Positions 56,393 through 64,000 of a DNA stretch of 64,000 nucleotides are shown piece by piece (positions within the stretch are counted from its first letter, which is position 1; each line of letters opens with the position of its first letter). The DNA is taken from NCBI GenBank assembly GCA_917880885.1, contig OU862909.1, positions 35,214,405 to 35,278,404 of the forward strand, written 5' to 3'. The notes beneath the pieces were generated by a model. It was not told the origin of the DNA. It saw only the letters and a program-made list of their open reading frames with translations, and ran no database searches. The position numbers and the translations under genes were made by a program. Origin of the DNA: Limnephilus marmoratus (lineage: Eukaryota; Arthropoda; Insecta; Trichoptera; Limnephilidae).

Positions 56393-57262
56393 AAGCGCGC
56401 CTTCCACTGCGAGCGGAGCGGACTCATTACGGAATCCGCTCGACTAGCAAACGTTAACTGCATACAAGTGCTTCCATCAAGAACGAGGCCAGCGAAGCGG
56501 ACTAAACGAGTTAAATAGTTTCGAACGAGTCCGCTCCGCTAATGCGAGCGGAGCGGACTCCGTACGATCTCCGCTCGACTCGCACACGTTAACTGCATAC
56601 AAGTGCTTCCATCAGGAACGAGGAGAGCGGAGCGGACCGAACTTGTTAAAATAGGTCCGAAAGAGACCGCTCGCGCACACCATCGCCGACTAGTTTCTAG
56701 CGGACTCCGCTCAAGAACTGTAGCCAATTCAATTGACTCGCTGCGTTTTTGTCGAGATGGAGGTGTTTATTGAAGCCGTTTGCCAATTTCGTTTATAGGA
56801 TACGACTAGCAAAGATTGTCAACATAAAGGTTTCGGCTTAGAAAACCATTATTGAGATGATATTGGCGGAAATAAGAAAGGAAATTATTTTTTTAAAGTT
56901 TTTACATTTTTTAAATGAGATTCTTTTTATAAATGTACATTTAATTCATACGTAACATTTTTTTCATTGCATACTTGCTGTCAGAATCATATTCACTAGA
57001 ATCAGTATTTGACATCACAAAAATCACTCCGTTCACTTCGAAACAAAGCGATACTGACTCGTTTTTAATGGAAGGGCAAAACTATTTCTCATTTTTCATT
57101 GACCTCGCTCCGCTCGCCCCGCTCATTTCTCGCACAGGCAGTGGAAGGCAAACACCTATCTTCTAAGTGACTCTTTTTTAGTGGAAGGTCAAAGCTATTT
57201 CGCTCATCTCCCACCCCGCTCCGCTCAACTCTTTTCCGCTCGCAGTGGAAGGCGCGCTTTAC
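56393..57262. mobile_element. PIF/Harbinger-like element with GAGCGGAGCGGAC repeats
   Basis: Ends AGCGCGCCTTCCACTGCGAG and CTCGCAGTGGAAGGCGCGCT, flanked by TTA on both sides (TWA duplication). A unit of about 135 bp is tandemly duplicated (56414 and 56545: gcgagcggagcggactc, cgttaactgcatacaagtgc, ttccatca). Further gtggaaggc copies inside suggest nested terminal pieces at 57132 and 57180. No protein. Confidence 0.8.
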
Positions 57263-57510
57263 ATTGTGTGGTACGGCAATTCACAGTATATAAGAGTGAA
57301 ATTCGCCGCTCTACAGAAGGGAGTCGTAGCAACGAGGATAAACAGGCAGCTATCACGCCGCCGGCCGCTGTTCGATCCTCACACCGGCAAAAAAATTATA
57401 GTTGTTTTCTTTTTTTTTTTTCTTAAATAATAATCCTACACCATCTATCTTAAGAAATAAGAACTAAATATCGTCAACATCACTTTTAGTCAAAATCACA
57501 ACCGGGCATA

Positions 57511-58575
57511 ATGGCAACTACGAATAAAGTCCAAACACGGTCAAAACAAACCGAAACTGATGCCGGTGCAGAGCTTTTTGATAAATTTATAAAGTATGTC
57601 GATAAAATGATGGAGGATTTAAAGCAACAACTGTTCAAAAAAAATGAAGATGAGACACTAAACGTAAGGAAAAATTTAGAATTTGATCTATCAGATATGA
57701 AAAAAAGTGTTGACCTTAGCCGTCAATATCTCATAAACATGACAGAAAAAATTGATGAAGCAAGCAAATCTCTGGAATTCGATGATAAACAACATTTCAA
57801 AGAAAAACTAAAGAAACACGAACCAATTGTTATAATTAAACCTAAAAATCAGGAACAAAAAAACACAAAGACACAAGAAGACATAAAGAACAACATAGAT
57901 CCAGTTGATGTGGGCGTGGCCGGAATCAAGAATTTCAAAAAAGGATCAGTTATAATAGAATTAAAGAACACAGAGGCAACAAAAAAAATCCAAAAGGAAG
58001 TCATCACTAAGCTTGGGGATAGGTATGATGTTGATATTCCTAAACCCAAGAATCCAACAGTAAAAGTGATAGGAATTACGGATAAATATACCGCCGAAGA
58101 AATTGAAATTAAAATAAGGATGCAAAATGAATATATAGACAAGGAAAATTCAAAAATATCAGTGAAATTTATAAAAGAAAATAAAAAAAGTAATGGATAT
58201 AATAACTTTACTGCATTCATAGAAGTAGATGGAAAAACACACTCTAAAATGTTAGAGGAAATGAAGATAAATATTGGATGGAATAGATGTGCTGTATACG
58301 ATCATCTCTCAGTTTTGAGATGTTTCAATTGCAACGGATATAGACATAAAGCAAGTGATTGTAAAAATAAAAAATCTTGCGGAAGATGTTCTAAAGCACA
58401 CGATACGTCAGACTGCAAGGAAAATATTGAAAATATCAAGTGTGTGAATTGCAAACTCACAAATGATAAACTTTCTTTAAACTTAAATGATAACCACCAT
58501 GCATGGAGCAAGGCGTGTCCTATTTACAAAAGAAATATAGAATCGGAGAAGAGAAAAATTGATTTTTTAGGATAA
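57511..58575 (+). CDS. Non-LTR ORF1 (gag-like, zinc knuckles)
   Basis: A 354-residue protein that should bind element RNA and form the ribonucleoprotein. The N-terminal 110 residues are Lys/Glu-rich and probably coiled-coil (MMEDLKQQLFKKNEDETL). The middle (about 130-260) contains an RRM/PRE-like region in gag-type ORF1s (KVIGITDKYTAEEIEIKI). Three C-terminal knuckles follow: CFNCNGYRHKASDC at residue 271, CGRCSKAHDTSDC at 290, and a longer CVNC to HHAWSKAC at 311. This arrangement is typical of Jockey and I group ORF1 proteins. Start at the ATG at 57511, preceded by an in-frame stop upstream. The final codons are GAT TTT TTA GGA TAA and overlap the start of ORF2. Confidence 0.88.
   Translation: MATTNKVQTRSKQTETDAGAELFDKFIKYVDKMMEDLKQQLFKKNEDETLNVRKNLEFDLSDMKKSVDLSRQYLINMTEKIDEASKSLEFDDKQHFKEKLKKHEPIVIIKPKNQEQKNTKTQEDIKNNIDPVDVGVAGIKNFKKGSVIIELKNTEATKKIQKEVITKLGDRYDVDIPKPKNPTVKVIGITDKYTAEEIEIKIRMQNEYIDKENSKISVKFIKENKKSNGYNNFTAFIEVDGKTHSKMLEEMKINIGWNRCAVYDHLSVLRCFNCNGYRHKASDCKNKKSCGRCSKAHDTSDCKENIENIKCVNCKLTNDKLSLNLNDNHHAWSKACPIYKRNIESEKRKIDFLG
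58563..58569 (+). promoter_or_regulatory. Putative -1 ribosomal frameshift heptamer T TTT TTA
   Basis: In ORF1 phase the bases read GAT TTT TTA, that is X XXY YYZ with U UUU UUA, two codons before the ORF1 stop. A -1 slip places ribosomes in the ORF2 frame (AGG ATA AAA AGA), which is open. No strong downstream pseudoknot was identified by eye. Confidence 0.55.
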
Positions 58576-61376
58576 AAAGAAAAGCGATTATATACTACTT
58601 AAACATTTCAAGTCTTTTGGCTCATGTAAATGAAATTGAAGTATTATTACAAGAACTCAAACCAGAAATTTTAATGTTAAGTGAAACGTGTATAACTAGT
58701 GACATTTACGATTCTGAAGTATCATTTATAGGATATTCAACTGTAAGATGCGATTCATTTAGTCGGCATACGGGAGGAGTTGTTATGATTATTAAAAATA
58801 GTATATCCTTTAAAATAATATCTAATGAAGTGTTTGATGAAAAAAATACATGGATACTGGCAGTACAAATCAGAAAAAACTTGATTAAAGGAACATACGC
58901 TGTACTATATCACTCACCAAACCAAAGCCATTCTAAATTTTTGGATTTCTTCGAAAGTTGGTGTACTAAAAACATGAAAAATCAAGATATGTTTTATGTA
59001 ACCGGTGACTTTAACATTGACATGAAAGCCAAAAATACATGCAGTAAAAGACTCCAAAGTTTAGTGAATAATCTAGGACTGAAACAACTTGTGACCAAAC
59101 CAACTAGAATATCAAATACATCAGCAACCATTATTGATTTAGTTATAACAAATAATTTTTACCTGAATGTTAATGTTGTGGATACTCCAAAAATATCAGA
59201 CCACGAAAATATTTCAACAACATTTGAAACGAGTGTAATTAAAAATGAATCAAGGGAAATCACATATAGAGATAAAAGGAAATATGATGAAAATTTTTTT
59301 TGTGAAACTCTACAAAATAGTATTTGTCGAGTTACCGAATCAAATCACCTAAATGACAAAGCAGAGAACTTCGTTAATATTTTGACTACAGCAGTCAATG
59401 AAAGTATGCCAATGAAAAGGATTAAGTTTAAAAATACGAATAAATGGTACTCTAAACCATTACACAATCTTCAGCAACAAAGAGATAATGCATACAAATC
59501 GGCAAAATTGGAACCATCAGAAGAAAAATGGAATGCATATAAAAAATTTCGTAATATTTATTCCAAACAAATTAAACAACAAAAATGCGATTATTATAAG
59601 CAAAAATTAGAAACACAACAGAATGAACCAAGAAAACTTTGGATAACACTTAAAGAAATCATAAAGGGCAAACAAAAAGAAATTGTAAAGTCACTTGATT
59701 TTCCAGATGGAACTGAAGAAGAAGTAGAGAAGATAGCCACTAAATTTAACAAGCATTTTATTTCGAGCAAAGATCTTATAATTCAAAGTATTCCACAAGA
59801 TCCAGAGAACCAACTAGACGAACCTATATGCACCGATGAAGAATTTAAGTTTAAAAATATAGATTTACCGTACTTGAAGAGGGTGCTGAGTAATATGAAG
59901 TCGAAGGAATCACCAGATGGTATTACAATAAATATAATCAAAGACTCTATAAATATTATTGGCGAATCGATGGTTCAAATTATCAATGAATCTTTGAATA
60001 GTGGAGTATTCCCCAAAACTTGGAAGACATCTGTAATAACTCCCATCCCAAAAATTGATAACCCAAAAAAATTTGACGACTTTAGGCCGATCAATTGTTT
60101 ACCCAAATATGAACAAATACTGGAATACATAGTAAAGGAGCAACTAACTGAATATATTGAGGCCAAACAGATATTAGTTCGACAACAATCTGGTTTTAGA
60201 AATAAATGTTCTTGTGAAACTGCTATTAACTATGTAATAGATGAGTGGAAAAATTTTAGAGATAAAAAAAGTAAAATTATTGCAGTATTTCTAGACTTAA
60301 AGCGGGCATTTGAAACAATCGACAGAGATAGATTAATAAAAAAATTAAGTAATATTGGAATTAATGGTAAAGAAAATAAGTGGTTTTTTGATTACCTATC
60401 AGAAAGAACACAAGTAACAAAATATGGGGGTATAACATCTGAACCACATAGTACTAACAAAGGCGTTCCGCAGGGTTCTGTCTTAGGTCCATTGCTGTTC
60501 ATTATATACATGAATGATATTATCAAAGTGTTAAAACATTGTGCAATTAAACTATTTGCTGATGATACATTGTTATACATAGCCAGTAAAAATTTACAGG
60601 ACGCCATTGAAAAAATGCAAATTGATTTAAATAATGTAACGCTGTGGCTAAACCAAAACAAACTCAAATTGAATGTTACGAAAACTAAGTTTTTAATTGT
60701 GGATAATTTAGGTGGAAACGAGCAGGCAACACTAAAAATTGATAACGAAAGCATTGAAAGGGTTAGCAGTATTAAATATCTGGGTGTGATATTGGATGAT
60801 AAATTAAAATTCGACGAACACTTAGAATACATAACAAAAAAAATTGCTAAAAAAGTTGGATTCCTAAAAAGGATCAGAAATAACTTGGATCTCAAGACAA
60901 CGCTCCTTGTCTACAATTCTATTGTAACTCCGCATTTAAATTATTGTTCTAGTGTATTATTCCTATGTAACGAAGCCCAAAATAATAAACTACAGGTTAT
61001 ACAAAATAGGGGGATGAGGATGATTTTAAAATGCAACATTTTTACAAGAGTTAAAATTATGTTACAAAATTTAAATATGATGACAACCAAACAACATATA
61101 ATATATAATACATTAACAATGATTTCTAAACTTAAAAATAATATGCTCCCAAATTATCTGAAGAGTACTATTATGTTTCAAGAAAATGTTCACAATTATC
61201 CTACGAGAAGACGCGGAGACTTTAGGCTTCCCAAAACTAAACTTTCGTGCACACAAAATAGCGCATTTTATAAAGGGCAAAAACTCTATAACAGTCTGCC
61301 AAATGCAGTAAAGGAAGCCTCAAGTCTCAGCAATTTTCGTAGGATGTGTGCATTATATGTAAAAAATATTTTTTGA
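58563..61376 (+). CDS. Non-LTR ORF2 (endonuclease and reverse transcriptase), AUG-less
   Basis: An uninterrupted frame of about 937 codons. Apurinic-type endonuclease: LNISSLLAHVNEIEV (catalytic Asn), LSETCIT, YVTGDFNIDM and TPKISDHENIS. RT: SPDGITINIIKDS, FRPINCLPKYEQILE, QSGFRNKCSCETAI, VFLDLKRAFETIDRD, GVPQGSVLGPLLFIIYMND, catalytic IKLFADDTLLYI, and YLGVILDDKLKFDEHL. The thumb and C-terminus end LYNSLPNAVKEASSLSNFRR. It belongs to the Jockey-like supergroup. The frame opens after TGA at 58560-58562 and has no ATG before the essential LNISS segment. The first ATG lies about 20 codons after it. Expression therefore needs -1 frameshifting from ORF1 or non-AUG reinitiation. All catalytic residues appear present. 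Confidence 0.9.
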   Translation, partial: FFRIKRKAIIYYLNISSLLAHVNEIEVLLQELKPEILMLSETCITSDIYDSEVSFIGYSTVRCDSFSRHTGGVVMIIKNSISFKIISNEVFDEKNTWILAVQIRKNLIKGTYAVLYHSPNQSHSKFLDFFESWCTKNMKNQDMFYVTGDFNIDMKAKNTCSKRLQSLVNNLGLKQLVTKPTRISNTSATIIDLVITNNFYLNVNVVDTPKISDHENISTTFETSVIKNESREITYRDKRKYDENFFCETLQNSICRVTESNHLNDKAENFVNILTTAVNESMPMKRIKFKNTNKWYSKPLHNLQQQRDNAYKSAKLEPSEEKWNAYKKFRNIYSKQIKQQKCDYYKQKLETQQNEPRKLWITLKEIIKGKQKEIVKSLDFPDGTEEEVEKIATKFNKHFISSKDLIIQSIPQDPENQLDEPICTDEEFKFKNIDLPYLKRVLSNMKSKESPDGITINIIKDSINIIGESMVQIINESLNSGVFPKTWKTSVITPIPKIDNPKKFDDFRPINCLPKYEQILEYIVKEQLTEYIEAKQILVRQQSGFRNKCSCETAINYVIDEWKNFRDKKSKIIAVFLDLKRAFETIDRDRLIKKLSNIGINGKENKWFFDYLSERTQVTKYGGITSEPHSTNKGVPQGSVLGPLLFIIYMNDIIKVLKHCAIKLFADDTLLYIASKNLQDAIEKMQIDLNNVTLWLNQNKLKLNVTKTKFLIVDNLGGNEQATLKIDNESIERVSSIKYLGVILDDKLKFDEHLEYITKKIAKKVGFLKRIRNNLDLKTTLLVYNSIVTPHLNYCSSVLFLCNEAQNNKLQVIQNRGMRMILKCNIFTRVKIMLQNLNMMTTKQHIIYNTLTMISKLKNNMLPNYLKSTIMFQENVHNYPTRRRGDFRLPKTKLSCTQNSAFYKGQKLYNSLPNAVKEASSLSNFRRMCALYVKNIF

Positions 61377-61577
61377 TTACTCACCAATGTTATTCTCAGG
61401 TCTTGTTCTTTTATAATGTATTTTTGTATAGTTATCTTTTTTATTTAGTATTCTTTTTTTAAATGTAGTTGTGAATATTCCTGTACCTACTTCGTAAATT
61501 GTATTTTTTATATTTTCCTACTAGATGTATGAAAATATTTACATACATCTAAATAAAAAATTCAAAAACAAAAAAAA

Positions 61578-61733
61578 ACCCCTTACAATCCTTCCGTTTG
61601 GCCGCCGAATCTATAATACTTAAATACGACTCGTCCTACATCCTAACTACATTTTCTATCTAATAGAACGGTGTGAACAAAGTTGAATACCTGATACCGA
61701 TAGAAAGAAGTGTCGTCCTTTTCAGGGAAGCGT
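61578..61733. other. No gene recognised
   Basis: Short flank after the retrotransposon, mixed composition. Confidence 0.4.
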
Positions 61734-62347
61734 CTACTAATATCTACAGGAATTCCAAAAACTGAAAAAATCGGACCATATGTGTGTAAAAATCCCTAAT
61801 ATCGGACTATTGGACACATTTAGCTGAATATTAAGAATTTGGGTTTTTGTTTTAACAGCTTTATTTCGAGTGCTTCTAAATTATTTAGTCTGTTACCATG
61901 ACCATTTCTATATCAGTTAGGTTAGGTTAGGTTAGGTTTTGGTGCCGTGTATTTCGAAATAAATAAATATCTATGTATTATGACATCCATGTTTGTTCAA
62001 TAAATTATTGTCCTCGTAAACAGTAAAATACGAAATATTATGCAAAAACTTCATGTACGTACTTTAAGCGTTTAAGCCTTTACGTAATTAGTAATTACGT
62101 AATTAAAGTAATTTATGCTTTTCCGTACAACCTCTTGCTCAGCTGCCCTCTGTAGATATTAGTCCAACCTACACTCTGTAGATATTAGTTCAACCTACGC
62201 TCTGTAGATATTAGTCACCACTGGGACCGTCATAGATATTCGTCCGACCTTAGCTCTGTAGATATTAGTCAACACTCTGAAGTTCGTAGAAATTAGTCCA
62301 ACATATGAGCTGTAGATATTATTCGTCCGACATACAGGCTGTAATTA
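61734..62347. repeat. CTGTAGATATTAGTC minisatellite with inverted outlier
   Basis: About eight units of 26-35 bp (gctctgtagatattagtcca, acct) run from 62150 to 62347. One inverted unit, CTACTAATATCTACAG, lies at 61734-61749. A (TTAGG)n tract sits between at 61916-61937. This arm/tract/arm layout resembles, in miniature, the transposon at 17.6-20.3 kb, but no target duplication was identified. Confidence 0.65.
61916..61937 (+). repeat. Interstitial (TTAGG)n tract
   Basis: Four TTAGG units within the minisatellite-bearing segment. Confidence 0.8.
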
Positions 62348-62436
62348 GTATCTAGAGTCCTTTTCAGTAGGATTTATTTATCTTTCGTAACCAGTGCGGA
62401 AATATCACTCCGTGTAGCCTTTCCCGAGTGTGTATG

Positions 62437-62747
62437 TTTTTTACATTAGCTCCACAGGAAAATAATTACCCTCAGGGCCTCGTGTCATCTTTGGGGATGC
62501 TGTGTGGGGTGTCTTTTAAAGGAAAGTAAGGAATGGAAGTTGTGGAAAGAAAATGGGTATGAGGTGTGGAACTGGTTAGGAATCTGGGGTTCAGTGTCAT
62601 CGCCAACTCTTAGACAAACCCCAAGAACCCGGGCACCCCTGCTAAGTCACCAAATGTAGCAAACCACTTGGGGTGACCTATGGCAGAGGTGTTGGTTATC
62701 CAATAAATTGTTCCCGGGCGGCAATATCCATCCCCGCCTTCCAAATT
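62437..62747 (-). mobile_element. SINE-like family A, copy (minus strand)
   Basis: Starts ttttacattagctccacagg and ends tccccgccttccaaatt. Small deletions in the tail (the aggccctgagg block is missing). Short middle type. Confidence 0.8.
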
Positions 62748-62783
62748 GAAATGTACTCTTATATATGATACATCATGTGTGTC

Positions 62784-62932
62784 AGGGGGCATGCATTAAT
62801 TACGTGAGCTCAAAAGGGGGGGGGGGGGGGATCCAACAAAATCTCACGTTACTTGAAAAGAATATACGAAGTGGCCCAAATTTATCCCACCATGGAGGGG
62901 GGGAGGGTCCTAGATTCACGTAATTATTGTAA
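62784..62932. mobile_element. Short hairpin MITE with poly-G tracts, copy 2
   Basis: AGGGGGC...ATTAATTACGTGAG at left and CACGTAATTATTGTAAGCCC at right are inverted. G-runs lie at about 62814-62831 and 62896-62908. The size and plan resemble the 9599-9769 element, but the sequence differs. Confidence 0.65.
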
Positions 62933-62935
62933 GCC

Positions 62936-64000
62936 CCCTTATTTAATAACAATCAAAAAGTTCTATCTTTTAAAGTATATCTTTTAGTTCTGAGCATCTT
63001 AATGACACTCCTATCCTATCTACGCACAAAATAGAGTCATAGATACCTTGATACACACAGAGATACGAGATACACATGTATGTATGGGTACTTGAGATAC
63101 GAGTATGTAGGCAAGACTACTGACAGTAGTTTACAGTATACCCGCGATCACACGCTTAAAATAAATCAGTCGCGTTCCTCCCACGTGGCTAGTGGCCAGT
63201 GGCCAGTGGCTAATACCCCCGCGAGTGTTACCTGGCAGGTGTATAGAGCTTCTGCTTCAAATTGATTTCAGGCGATTTGTTATACTTTCAGTACGGTGTA
63301 CGAGAAGCCGCTGATCGCTGATGTATTTCATTTTCACTGGGGGTGGTAAGTGGTTGAGGCACTACTGGTTACTGACAAATGCACCCACACACGTAATACT
63401 ACTACTCTGACATATTGATATTATGAATAACGAATTATCAGTATCAATAATATAAATATATCAGATCCGACATTGTTCTGCGGAACCGTTGATAAATTCC
63501 ATAAAATTGTCACAAATCTTCTGCTGACAGAATGATTGGATTTTACATAATTAATTTTAACTTCTCGAGAACTTTGGAAAAACAAAACCCACAAGCCAAG
63601 AATATACCTATTTGAATTTCGAAATTTTCTTCTTTATTATTGAACTATTTAGCAATTCCAGAGGTTAAATATAACAGATCCCAGAGAGGGGCTGGTGAAA
63701 CAGTGATGTCGTGACAAATAAAATATTTAAGCAAAATTACGGCTGTGCGCAAGTGGTTGTGTGGTAAGTAGCTACTGCAGTTATATGTAGGTACCCAATT
63801 ATAAATTAATGCAATATGCTGGCACTATGGTCATATTATTAATTTTACCACTCTAACGTTGCGTTTTATTTTATGAGGTTGTTAGAATAAGACCGCTGTT
63901 CCCATTTGCATATTATCTTCCACCGACGCATTCATAAATTTATAACAAGTGGAATACAATATAACTTAGATTGCAACGATTCATATTTCGTATTGAATAA
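62936..64000. other. No gene recognised
   Basis: Mixed to AT-rich sequence with a gagatac(g/a)aga(t/g) local repeat at 63055-63105 and a tggccagtggccagtgg micro-repeat at 63190-63212. No supported coding sequence to the window end. Confidence 0.4.

Larger units (their letters stand above)
57263..61577 (+). mobile_element. Nearly intact two-ORF non-LTR retrotransposon
   Basis: Includes a 5' leader (from about 57263, boundaries uncertain, containing GTATATAAGAG at 57283), gag-like ORF1 (57511-58575), ORF2 (58563-61376), and a 3' UTR ending in an A-rich tail at 61545-61577 (ctaaataaaaaattc, aaaaacaaaaaaaa). Both frames are uninterrupted, so this is a recent insertion. I did not find target duplications. 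It starts directly after the GAGCGGAGCGG element. Confidence 0.88.

Overview
The window is AT-rich insect nuclear DNA. Evidence for this: a spliced T-box gene with animal GT-AG introns, arthropod-type mariner, hAT and PIF/Harbinger-like remnants, tRNA-derived SINEs, several non-LTR retrotransposon lineages, and short (TTAGG)n tracts, the insect telomere unit. I cannot resolve the order; Hemiptera or Lepidoptera would fit. No prokaryotic features are present.

Only one host gene is visible. Its exon at 5186-5424 encodes the C-terminal part of a T-box domain. The exon at 44523-44805 completes the split codon and encodes a proline-rich tail ending in a stop. Residues match the Tbx20 subfamily (midline/H15), a nuclear DNA-binding transcription factor. 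The intron between them is about 39.1 kb. Earlier exons are not in the first 5 kb and should lie upstream of the window. A polyadenylation signal lies about 50 bases after the stop, and a degenerate tandem array of about 1.2 kb follows.

The intron and both flanks are full of mobile DNA. In order: an RTE-type 3' end (0.85 kb), foldback MITE (3.8-4.2), SINE-like family A inside a duplicated 200-bp repeat (6.7-7.45), a deleted mariner (7.6-8.6), tRNA-SINE family B (9.2), a poly-G MITE (9.6), a 1.35-kb long-TIR element with a conserved-looking ORF (12.4-13.8), a 130-bp perfect palindrome carrying a hammerhead-like motif (15.85-16.15), a minisatellite-armed transposon enclosing a reverse transcriptase fragment (17.6-20.3) whose empty site is present at 40.4 kb, and a CR1-like 3' end (22.76-23.28) into which a restriction-like-endonuclease retrotransposon has inserted twice (23.3-27.0). 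Next come AAGTCC-motif and AGGAAATGT-motif foldback elements (30.2-32.0), decayed LINE 3' ends (32.8-33.5, 41.97-42.7), nested palindromes (34.4-35.4), a second RTE-type 3' end (36.6) and Helitron-like fragments (43.6-44.2).

Downstream of the gene lie two non-autonomous hAT elements with exact 8-bp target duplications (46.4-47.4, 54.6-55.2), SINE copies (48.5-52.7), two PIF/Harbinger-like MITEs with TWA duplications (53.0-53.4, 56.4-57.3), and an almost intact two-ORF non-LTR retrotransposon (57.3-61.6). Its ORF2 has no AUG, and the ORF1/ORF2 overlap contains a canonical -1 slippery heptamer. The window ends with another minisatellite-bearing repeat and a poly-G MITE.
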